Positions 32,914 through 39,034 of a stretch of DNA of 64,000 nucleotides are shown here, in pieces. The position numbers were made by a program, and so were the translations under genes. The first letter of the stretch is position 1. Each line of letters opens with the position of its first letter. The notes beneath the pieces are model-generated. The model worked only from the letters and a program-made list of their open reading frames with translations. It did no database searches and was not told the origin of the DNA. The stretch is from a virus: the IMG/VR virus record IMGVR_UViG_3300018080_004265, positions 62,001 through 126,000 of that record. One strand, 5' to 3'.

Positions 32914-33225
32914 ATGGAAAACAAAAAAAATGAAGTTGCTCATGTGCTATCAACGGTTTTAGGAAAAGCAGTTAGTGATATTAATTTGGTAATTTTTTTA
33001 ATGTTAATTATGTCTAATGATGAAAATCATAAAGATATAATAAATGAAATTACAAGTAATGTTAATAGGGATATTAATAATTTCACTAAGAAGCTTGTAA
33101 AAAATAAAGGGTTAATTCAAGTAGCTAGAGATATATTAGAGAATACAGAATTCGAAGATCATGATGAGAATAAAGTAATTGTTAAACTACACGATAATTT
33201 CTCTAATATGATAAGCTTTAATTAA
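32914..33225 (+). CDS. Unrecognised small protein
   Basis: 103 residues from the ATG at 32914 after AAAGGA; a longer frame from 32863 begins inside the preceding gene and has no ribosome site. Helix-rich with one hydrophobic helix (INLVIFLMLIMS) that may be a membrane anchor or a core helix. Function unknown. Confidence 0.62.
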   Translation: MENKKNEVAHVLSTVLGKAVSDINLVIFLMLIMSNDENHKDIINEITSNVNRDINNFTKKLVKNKGLIQVARDILENTEFEDHDENKVIVKLHDNFSNMISFN

Positions 33226-33276
33226 ATTGGAGGTGGCTCACTAATGAATTTTTGATCAATAATAAACGGGGGATTT

Positions 33277-33498
33277 ATGTGTATAATTTCATATGAAGAA
33301 AAAATCGGCAATGAATTATTAGTTATCTATCCAGAAGAATATGTATATAGTAATAGATTAAGAGAGTTCGTAAAGATAAATAAAGAGAAAGCAGAACAGC
33401 ATTTTAAAAAGCAAAAAGAATATATGAAGATCAGTAATTTTTTAGTATTTATTTGGTTTCAATTGGCAGAAAAACCTAAAGAGGTGATAGTATTATGA
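33277..33498 (+). CDS. Unrecognised small protein
   Basis: 73 residues, ribosome site GGGGG. Basic helical C-terminal half with 'FLVFIWFQLA', a short hydrophobic run. It overlaps the next small gene by 4 bases. No family recognised. Confidence 0.6.
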   Translation: MCIISYEEKIGNELLVIYPEEYVYSNRLREFVKINKEKAEQHFKKQKEYMKISNFLVFIWFQLAEKPKEVIVL

Positions 33499-33581
33499 AT
33501 AATGAACATTGTGGTAAATATGCAAAATGTAATAATGCTGAGGGATGTGATGATTGTGAGTACAATGAAGAAGAAGAATAA
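33495..33581 (+). CDS. Tiny Cys-rich peptide gene
   Basis: 28 residues in an ATGA overlap with the preceding stop, with GAGGTGA upstream. Four Cys spaced CGKYAKCNNAEGCDDC and a polyglutamate tail make a plausible metal-binding miniprotein. The Cys pattern resembles the N-terminal part of the 30821 protein. Small but with a good ribosome site. Confidence 0.5.
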   Translation: MNNEHCGKYAKCNNAEGCDDCEYNEEEE

Positions 33582-33978
33582 TATTCACGAAGATAAATCG
33601 ATACATTTAACAGATGAACAATATACTTTCATTTTAAAGAAAGCTCGTAAGAATCTTGATAAAATCAAAAAGATAAAAATGGAAGATTCTACTGAGATTG
33701 GTAATAAATATACTATAAGTAATGTAGGTCTATGTAACGACAGGCTTACCACCAGAGACACAGCGTTGCTGCCGGCTGAATTCCCCAGGACAAGGTGGAT
33801 GTTATATAGGGGAATGTCCCACAAGTGCCCGCTGGACGGTCGACAAAAACCATGTGATGTACAGGGATGGGGTGGTGGATGTTTCTATGATTGTTTATTA
33901 TTTAATAAGAAAGTAAAAACAATATCTGAGATCAAGGAATTATATGATAAAAGAATAAGGGAAATAAGTAATGGATAA
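33565..33978 (+). CDS. Unrecognised Cys-rich protein with a GC-rich conserved-looking core
   Basis: 137 residues from the ATG at 33565; the longer in-frame start at 33502 would read through the 28-residue Cys-rich gene, and GTG at 33556 is an alternative. The N-terminal third is a Lys-rich helix (YTFILKKARKNLDKIKKIK). Residues about 55-115 (NVGLCNDRLTTRD..., HKCPLDGRQKPCDVQGWGGGC) are encoded by GC-rich DNA unlike the surroundings and hold four Cys, a possible metal site. I do not recognise the family. Confidence 0.62.
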   Translation: MKKKNNIHEDKSIHLTDEQYTFILKKARKNLDKIKKIKMEDSTEIGNKYTISNVGLCNDRLTTRDTALLPAEFPRTRWMLYRGMSHKCPLDGRQKPCDVQGWGGGCFYDCLLFNKKVKTISEIKELYDKRIREISNG

Positions 33979-34162
33979 TGAGATAAAAACTTTACTTCAA
34001 GATATTATTAAAAGACCAAAAGAAATTGTAGAGATTATGAAAAAGCATAATATTATAATTGATAATTTAAATAATAAAATGCAGAAATATGCTTTCACTT
34101 TATATACAGATTTAGTTGAATATTCTAGTAGGGCCGAAAATCTACTTAAAGAAGCGGAGTAA
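33971..34162 (+). CDS. Unrecognised small helical protein
   Basis: 63 residues, overlapping the previous gene by 8 bases. Nearly all predicted helix, Lys/Glu-rich, with an Ile-Ile-Ile run at the hydrophobic face (HNIIIDNLNNKMQ). Function unknown. Confidence 0.6.
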   Translation: MDNEIKTLLQDIIKRPKEIVEIMKKHNIIIDNLNNKMQKYAFTLYTDLVEYSSRAENLLKEAE

Positions 34163-34170
34163 AAATAAAG

Positions 34171-34338
34171 ATGAAAAGAAAAACAATAAAAATAAACATT
34201 GAAGCTACTCTTTCATACGAGATAAATGAATTTGATGATCTTAAATATGCAATACAAGATATAGAAGAAAAAGTAGAATCTTTACAAGAACATGGAGAAA
34301 CAAAAATTTCTATTAATATAAGTGACAGGAAAAAATAA
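34171..34338 (+). CDS. Unrecognised small acidic protein
   Basis: 55 residues, overlapping the next start by one base, GGAG 13 bases upstream. Beta-alpha-beta pattern (KRKTIKINIEATLSYEI then helix then KISINISD), a small ferredoxin-like or ribosomal-fold layout. No known family. Confidence 0.58.
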   Translation: MKRKTIKINIEATLSYEINEFDDLKYAIQDIEEKVESLQEHGETKISINISDRKK

Positions 34339-34715
34339 TGAAATTTAAAATAAAAATGAGATTAATAAAATTACTTAATAAGTTTCCTAAACTTCCAAAA
34401 GATGAAAATTGTTCTTATGCAAATGGTAATGGATATATTCAATGGAGTAAAGAAGAATATAATAATTTAAGAAATGAATTTTTAGATCTTGTAAAGGATA
34501 ATCATCCTAGTTTAAAAAAGACAGTAAAAATAACTAAAGATATGGATTCTAATTTAGGAGTAATGGGAAGATGTCTTGATGATATGGATTCTATATTATA
34601 TGCAGTATGGTGTAGATTTATGAAGATAGATAACCAACAAAGAGAATGGGGACAAACATATTATGCAATACATTCAGAGAAGGCAAGGAAAACAATATGT
34701 CTGAACAAAAATTAA
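34338..34715 (+). CDS. Unrecognised protein
   Basis: 125 residues, starting on the previous stop codon. Basic helical N-terminus, then a Trp/Asp-rich middle (MGRCLDDMDSILYAVWCRF) with two Cys. No family identified. Overlaps the following gene by 19 bases. Confidence 0.6.
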   Translation: MKFKIKMRLIKLLNKFPKLPKDENCSYANGNGYIQWSKEEYNNLRNEFLDLVKDNHPSLKKTVKITKDMDSNLGVMGRCLDDMDSILYAVWCRFMKIDNQQREWGQTYYAIHSEKARKTICLNKN

Positions 34716-35026
34716 TACCATTTCCTAGAAATTTAAAGATCAAATTTAGTCATGATTATCCTAAATTATGGGGACAAACTGTAGGTTATTTAATGGCTGT
34801 AGAAAAAATATTTTATGAAGATATTATGCAAGATCTTATAGAATATGATACTAAAATAAATGATGGAGAATATTATAAATTATATGGGAATGAATTTTTA
34901 ATATTATATTTTAGGGGGGAGAAATTAATTCCATTTTGTACTATTAGACCTTATAACAAAGAAAAAGAAGAATATTATAGATCAAATATAAATAGGTGGT
35001 TCGACATAATAATAAAAAGGGGGTGA
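34697..35026 (+). CDS. Unrecognised small protein
   Basis: 109 residues from the ATG at 34697, preceded by AAGGA; an in-frame ATG at 34646 lies within the preceding gene and lacks a ribosome site. Aromatic-rich, with acidic middle and basic ends; no membrane segment. Not recognised. Confidence 0.6.
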   Translation: MSEQKLIPFPRNLKIKFSHDYPKLWGQTVGYLMAVEKIFYEDIMQDLIEYDTKINDGEYYKLYGNEFLILYFRGEKLIPFCTIRPYNKEKEEYYRSNINRWFDIIIKRG

Positions 35027-35029
35027 AAT

Positions 35030-35227
35030 ATGTTTAACTTCTTAAAGAAATTTGCAGAATCTAGAACTGCTTATACTATTGGTATGGTTTGTAATGGATT
35101 ATTATTTTTTATGTCGATATTAATAGTATTAGCAGCTAGTGATAGATTAGAGGGATTATCTATATGTTTATTATTTGGTCTTAATACACTTATATGTGTT
35201 AGTAATTTGGCAAGGATAGCTAAATAA
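35030..35227 (+). CDS. Small two-pass membrane protein
   Basis: 65 residues, ribosome site GGGGGTG. Two hydrophobic helices, about 17-36 (MVCNGLLFFMSILIVLAA) and 42-60 (GLSICLLFGLNTLICVSN), between basic ends. It immediately precedes the AT-rich repeat region. Function unknown. Confidence 0.66.
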   Translation: MFNFLKKFAESRTAYTIGMVCNGLLFFMSILIVLAASDRLEGLSICLLFGLNTLICVSNLARIAK

Positions 35228-35400
35228 GCTTATATGTGCAATTATATTAATAAGCTTATATATGCACATGATATAAAGCATAAGTATTAATTAATAGCTT
35301 ATACTTTAATTAATATTTTATACTTTTACTAAATTTCTATACTCTTACTTAATTAGTAGCTTAATATTTAACGTTATATATTAAGCATAATAAGGATAAT
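35223..35400 (+). repeat. AT-rich intergenic region with direct repeats and 19-bp-spaced iterons
   Basis: The longest non-coding AT-only stretch near the replication genes. Two direct copies of AATAAGCTTATATGTGCA-like sequence lie at 35223-35240 and 35249-35268. Three TATACT-starting units follow at 35300, 35319 and 35338, exactly 19 bases apart, with the shared pattern TATACT(T/C)T(T/A)A(C/T)T(T/A)AATT. A short palindrome-like TTAACGTTATATATTAA lies near 35369. Iterons in AT-rich DNA directly upstream of a helicase-loader operon are typical of replication origins, but no initiator is known, so this is a candidate only. Confidence 0.5.
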
Positions 35401-35403
35401 AAG

Positions 35404-35610
35404 ATGAATGTAAAAATAAAGACAAGCAGAATATTTAAATATTATGAAAATGAAGGATATGACATCGAATATGAAAAAGACAATGAGATCAAGATGACAA
35501 AATTCTCTATCAAACAAGGATTTGGGATCGGGAATTTTAAAAAAAGAGCTCTTGATTCGATGTATTTGACAATAACTTCCGATGGGGATGTGATTGATAC
35601 ACCATTTTAG
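35404..35610 (+). CDS. Unrecognised small protein
   Basis: 68 residues, ribosome site AAGGATAA. Basic, with a Glu/Lys alternation and a small beta hairpin-like end (YLTITSDGDVIDTPF). First gene after the AT-rich repeat region; its TAG stop is immediately followed by promoter P7. Confidence 0.6.
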   Translation: MNVKIKTSRIFKYYENEGYDIEYEKDNEIKMTKFSIKQGFGIGNFKKRALDSMYLTITSDGDVIDTPF

Positions 35611-35613
35611 TTA

Positions 35614-35642
35614 TTTACAATAAAAAATTTTTGTGTTATAAT
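35614..35642 (+). promoter_or_regulatory. Promoter P7, sigma70-like (TTTACA-17-TATAAT)
   Basis: TTTACA at 35614-35619 and TATAAT at 35637-35642 with a 17-base spacer, four bases after the TAG stop of the preceding gene. The boxes are near-consensus. It lies 32 bases upstream of the 35674 ATG. Confidence 0.88.
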
Positions 35643-35673
35643 TCATTCACAATTTTAAATGGGGAGGAAAAAC

Positions 35674-36111
35674 ATGGCTGAAAAATTTTCAAAAATAACA
35701 ACAAGGATTCCAAGACAACAATATTCATATATTGAAGTAGAGCGAGGGTGTAATGATGCTGATGAAGAAAAAATAATAGTTGAATCAATGAAGAAAATGA
35801 TTGAAGATAATGCTTTAGTAGAAAATGAAAATAAAGGGAATTTAGAAGTAATTGTTGATGGTCAAAATTGTGAAGTATGTGGTGGTAGAATTTTAGAACA
35901 AATTGGTATTTCAAAGAAAACAAATAAACCATATCATAAACTTTGTTGTGAACACAATATTCAGATTCCTAAAGAAGTAAAACCAAATATTAATAATGAA
36001 AAAGTAATTGAAACCCAAAAATTTGTTTCGGGGACTGTTACAATAAATAATGAACAAAAGAAATATTGTAATTATCTCCGCTGGATTTCTGTAAGATCTC
36101 TTGAACAATAA
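35674..36111 (+). CDS. Unrecognised zinc-binding-like protein of the replication operon
   Basis: 145 residues from the ATG at 35674, which sits after GGGGAGG; an ATG at 35659 overlaps that site. Residues about 66-94 hold CEVCGG and a CC pair near YHKLCCEHN, a probable zinc knuckle. The remainder is charged. It stands between promoter P7 and the helicase loader, so a replication or recombination function is likely by position only. Confidence 0.65.
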   Translation: MAEKFSKITTRIPRQQYSYIEVERGCNDADEEKIIVESMKKMIEDNALVENENKGNLEVIVDGQNCEVCGGRILEQIGISKKTNKPYHKLCCEHNIQIPKEVKPNINNEKVIETQKFVSGTVTINNEQKKYCNYLRWISVRSLEQ

Positions 36112-36123
36112 ATAGGGGTTAAT

Positions 36124-36858
36124 ATGAAGAAGCACAATGATGCAATTTGTCCTGCATGTGGATCATACAATAAATTGTATAATGATATAACAATAAATGG
36201 TAATCAATTAAGATGTGATTGTAAAGAACAAAAAGAGAAAAGAAGACTTCTTTTAAAAGCAAATATTCCGTATGAATATTGGTTTAAAGATTTTAATGAT
36301 TATGAAGGAGATCAAACTGCTTTAAAGGAAGTAAAAGAATATATTCAAAATCTAGATAATTATTATCATGAGAACATTGGTTTATTTTTATATGGAAATA
36401 ATGGTGTTGGAAAAACTTTAATGTTAGTTCAAGTATTAAGAGAGGCAAGTAGAAAAAAACATTCAATATTTTTTGTTCCATATTCTAAAGTAATTACAAT
36501 GCTAACAAATTCATGGTATGATACGAAAGCAAAAAAAGATTTTGAAAGACAAATTGAACAAGTAGATTTTTTATTGGTTGATGATATTGGGAAAGCATAT
36601 CATTCTCAAGGTGGATTAGCTGAAAGTACTTTCGAAAATTGTTTAAGATATAGATCAAATCCAACATTAATTTCTTCAAATAAAAATGTTGAAGAAGTTA
36701 GAAGAATGTATGAAGGAACTTGGGGAGAAAGTATAGCATCATTGATTTATGGAAAAAGTATTCAAATAGTTGTACAAGGTAGAGATTATAGAAAAGATAT
36801 GTCTTCTAAATTAAAACAGCGTGGTCAAACTGAGATACATTATAGACCTTTAATATAA
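36124..36858 (+). CDS. DnaC/IstB-like AAA+ ATPase, helicase loader
   Basis: 244 residues. Walker A is GNNGVGKT at residues 91-98 and Walker B is LLVDDIG at 150-156, with the DnaC-type SN/NKNVEEV sensor segment after it (SSNKNVEEVRRMYEG). Residues 9-33 form a Cys cluster (CPACG...CDC) typical of phage DnaC-like proteins. Such ATPases load the replicative helicase. The gene is four genes upstream of a DnaB-type helicase, and its stop codon is part of the -10 box ahead of the structured RNA. Confidence 0.9.
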   Translation: MKKHNDAICPACGSYNKLYNDITINGNQLRCDCKEQKEKRRLLLKANIPYEYWFKDFNDYEGDQTALKEVKEYIQNLDNYYHENIGLFLYGNNGVGKTLMLVQVLREASRKKHSIFFVPYSKVITMLTNSWYDTKAKKDFERQIEQVDFLLVDDIGKAYHSQGGLAESTFENCLRYRSNPTLISSNKNVEEVRRMYEGTWGESIASLIYGKSIQIVVQGRDYRKDMSSKLKQRGQTEIHYRPLI

Positions 36859-36866
36859 TTTAAGGT

Positions 36867-37015
36867 GGGTAGTTAAGGAGCCCATGTTAATGAGGGCTGT
36901 CAAAATAATTTCATTACTGGTGGTAGGATTTGGTATTCTAATGACTAGATAGGAATGCCATCCCTCCCGAGTTAGCGAGAACTCGTTAAAAATTAACGCA
37001 AAAACTTAACTACCC
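36867..37015 (+). ncRNA. Candidate structured RNA or leader element upstream of RNA ligase
   Basis: A 149-base region closed by an 11-bp perfect stem (GGGTAGTTAAG 36867-36877 with CTTAACTACCC 37005-37015). Inside, AGCCC (36879-36883) pairs with GGGCT (36894-36898), and the loop TAATGA (36888-36893) is complementary to TCATTA (36911-36916), an H-type pseudoknot. A further stem pairs GGTATTC (36932-36938) with GAATGCC (36953-36959), flanked by GGA/TCC. CGAGTT (36968-36973) pairs with AACTCG (36980-36985), and CGTTAA/TTAACG (36984-36998) is an overlapping alternative. A TATAAT at 36854-36859 would place a start at the first G of the stem. No known family matched by eye. Confidence 0.6.
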
Positions 37016-37033
37016 ATTCTCAAAAAGGAGAAT
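37016..37033 (+). promoter_or_regulatory. Hairpin enclosing the RNA ligase ribosome site
   Basis: ATTCTC (37016-37021) pairs perfectly with GAGAAT (37028-37033) around AAAAAG, enclosing most of the AAGGAG ribosome site of the RNA ligase gene (ATG at 37037). It directly abuts the closing stem of the structured RNA, so it could coaxially stack and block translation. Regulatory role is inferred. Confidence 0.55.
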
Positions 37034-37036
37034 TAA

Positions 37037-38068
37037 ATGGAAAGAAAATTAGCAAGTATTCAAAAAATTGTAGATGTTAAACCAATAGAAAATGCAGATG
37101 CTATTGAAAAAGTTCAGATATTAGGTTGGCAATGTGTTTCTAGAAAAAATGAATTTAAGCCCGGAGATCTAGCTATATATTTTGAAATAGATTCCTTTCT
37201 TCCAATTGATGAAAGATATGAATTTTTAAGAAAAAGTTCTCATAAAATATTAACAGATGGAAGAGAAGGTTTTAGATTACGAACAATAAAATTAAGAAAA
37301 ACATTAAGTCAAGGATTATTATTGCCACTTAAAGAATTCCCTGAAATTGTCGATGCCAAAGAAGGACAAGATGTTACTGAGATACTTAAAATAGAAAAAT
37401 ATGAACCTCCAATTCCAACAAATTTAAGTGGTCAAATATTTGGTAAATTTCCAACTCATATAGTACCTAAAACAGATGAAATTAGAGTACAATCAATTCC
37501 AACAATTTTAGATGAAATGAAAGATAGACAATACTATATTACTACAAAAGTTGATGGTACAAGTTCTACATTTTATTATAAAGATGGACATTTTGGAGTA
37601 TGTGGAAGAAATTGGGAATATAAAGAAGATGAAACCAATACTTATTGGAAGATTGCTAAGAAATATAAATTAAAAGAATTAATGGAAGAAGATAAAAGAA
37701 ATATTGCTATTCAAGGAGAAATAGTTGGTCCAGGAATACAAAAAAATCCGTTATTATTAAAAGAATTAGAGATAAGAGTTTTTTCAGTATATCTTATTGA
37801 TGAACATCAATATGCGAGTATTAATGAAGCTCAAGAAATTTGTGAATCATTAGAATTACCATTTGTTCCTATTGATGAGATGGGAGATTCATTTAATTAT
37901 ACATTAGATGAATTATTAGAAAAGGCTAAAGGTAAATATAAAAATACTGATCGTAATAGAGAAGGAATTGTTATACGACCTCAAATTGAGGCTGTATCTG
38001 TGATCCTCGAAGGTCGCATGTCATTCAAAGTTATAAATAACGATTTTTTACTTGGTAATAATGAATAA
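37037..38068 (+). CDS. RNA ligase, DRB0094/Rnl5-like
   Basis: 343 residues. The N-terminal ~130 residues have the beta-rich 'LASIQKIVDVKPIENADAIEKV..LGW..V' start of the DRB0094 (Rnl5) type ligases. The adenylation motif is KVDG with Lys 171, motif IIIa-like QGEIVGPG near 226, motif IV EGIVIRP at 309-315, and motif V Lys at about 331 (SFKVIN). Such enzymes join RNA ends after forming an enzyme-AMP adduct. Here it could repair tRNA or RNA cut by host defences, or act on the adjacent structured RNA; the substrate is unknown. Confidence 0.88.
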   Translation: MERKLASIQKIVDVKPIENADAIEKVQILGWQCVSRKNEFKPGDLAIYFEIDSFLPIDERYEFLRKSSHKILTDGREGFRLRTIKLRKTLSQGLLLPLKEFPEIVDAKEGQDVTEILKIEKYEPPIPTNLSGQIFGKFPTHIVPKTDEIRVQSIPTILDEMKDRQYYITTKVDGTSSTFYYKDGHFGVCGRNWEYKEDETNTYWKIAKKYKLKELMEEDKRNIAIQGEIVGPGIQKNPLLLKELEIRVFSVYLIDEHQYASINEAQEICESLELPFVPIDEMGDSFNYTLDELLEKAKGKYKNTDRNREGIVIRPQIEAVSVILEGRMSFKVINNDFLLGNNE

Positions 38069-38092
38069 AAAAGGACAAAGTAGTAGTAATAG

Positions 38093-38116
38093 TTATATAT
38101 AATACAATATATATAA
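38093..38116 (+). repeat. AT-only inverted repeat between RNA ligase and RHH gene
   Basis: TTATATAT (38093-38100) faces ATATATAA (38109-38116) across eight A/T/C bases. It contains TATAAT-like cores, so it may be part of a promoter for the 38143 gene, but no convincing -35 box is found. Confidence 0.35.
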
Positions 38117-38142
38117 TTTGTAATACATAAAGGAGGTAAATT

Positions 38143-38283
38143 ATGTCAGAAATGAAGACAATACAAGTAAAGTTAAAAGATAAAGATATAAAAGAATTAA
38201 AAATTTTATCTAAGAATAGTGGGCTATCATTAAGTGCTTATATTAGAATGAATTTAAGGAGAATGTTAAAAAAATGCCAATAG
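38143..38283 (+). CDS. Ribbon-helix-helix (Arc/MetJ/CopG-like) small DNA-binding protein
   Basis: 46 residues, ribosome site AAAGGAGG. A beta strand (MKTIQVKLKDK) is followed by a helix-turn-helix pair (IKELKILSKNSGLSLSAYIRMNLRR), the usual RHH layout. RHH dimers bind operators and often autoregulate. It overlaps the next gene's start by 10 bases, so it may control or be carried with the homing endonuclease. Confidence 0.75.
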   Translation: MSEMKTIQVKLKDKDIKELKILSKNSGLSLSAYIRMNLRRMLKKCQ

Positions 38284-39017
38284 GAATATATAAAAGAACT
38301 AAAGAACATTGTAAAAACATTTCTGAAGCTAAAAAAGGCTACATTGTTACTAAAAAAACTAAGTCATTAATTAGTAAAGCAAATATAGGAAAAAAACGCA
38401 CAAAAAAACAAATAGAAAATATGAGCAAGAGTCGTAAAAAATATTTTCAAATTCACGATGCTCCAATGAAAGGTAAAAAATTCACAAAAGATCATATAGA
38501 AAAATTACGACAAGCAAAATTAGGAACAAAACATTCAAAGAAAACAAAATTAAAGATGAGTAAATCTCGAAAAGGAAGAAAAATAATATTTTCGAAAAAA
38601 GCAAAAGAAAATATGAGTTTAGGTGCTATAAAAAGATTAATGAATGGAAAAGATAATTATGCGAGGGGGAAAAGAGGATATTTTTATTCAAAGAAGAATT
38701 GTAAAAAGGTATATTATCGATCATCATGGGAATTACAGGCATACAAAATATTGGAATTAATGAAAGAAGTAAAGAATTATTTTATAGAACCACTTAGAAT
38801 CCCTTATCTATTTAATGGAACTATTCACAATTATCTTCCAGATATACTAATAAAATATAAAAATGGAATAAAAGAATTAATAGAAATAAAACCTAAATTT
38901 AAATTGCAAGATAAAAAAACAATATATAAGTTAAATGCTGGTATGCAATATGCATTGGCAAATAATATAAAATTTAATATTTGGGATAATGATTACTTAT
39001 TAAAAGACGAAAACTAA
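38274..39017 (+). CDS. Homing endonuclease-like (NUMOD3 repeats plus PD-(D/E)XK domain)
   Basis: 247 residues, highly basic. The N-terminal half holds at least three NUMOD3-type DNA-binding motifs (SKANIGKKRTKKQIENMSK; GTKHSKKTKLKMSKSRKG; a SKKAKENMSLGAIKR stretch). The C-terminal domain begins YYRSSWELQAYKIL and contains YLPDILIKYKNGIKELIEIKPK, the TnsA-like/PD-(D/E)XK nuclease core (E..., PD..., ExK). It is a free-standing mobile endonuclease between the RNA ligase and the helicase genes. Confidence 0.82.
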   Translation: MPIGIYKRTKEHCKNISEAKKGYIVTKKTKSLISKANIGKKRTKKQIENMSKSRKKYFQIHDAPMKGKKFTKDHIEKLRQAKLGTKHSKKTKLKMSKSRKGRKIIFSKKAKENMSLGAIKRLMNGKDNYARGKRGYFYSKKNCKKVYYRSSWELQAYKILELMKEVKNYFIEPLRIPYLFNGTIHNYLPDILIKYKNGIKELIEIKPKFKLQDKKTIYKLNAGMQYALANNIKFNIWDNDYLLKDEN

Positions 39018-39034
39018 TTTAAAAGGGGGGCGCC

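Noticed and set aside
36867-37015. Group I intron, tRNA or tmRNA explanation for the structured RNA
   Set aside because: It interrupts no gene, no convincing P3/P7 core, no T-loop GGTTCGAATCC-type sequence, no CCA end and no tag-peptide frame were found. A GACTAGA segment faintly resembles a group I R-element but has no matching partner.
36867-37015. Ro60-associated Y-like (YrlA) RNA
   Set aside because: RNA ligases of this kind can neighbour Ro/Y RNA genes, but I see neither a Ro (TROVE) protein gene nor the conserved Y-RNA stem motif or tRNA-mimic loop here.
38093-38116. AT-only inverted repeat as a transcription terminator
   Set aside because: The stem has no GC pairs and no T-run follows, so it would not act as an intrinsic terminator.
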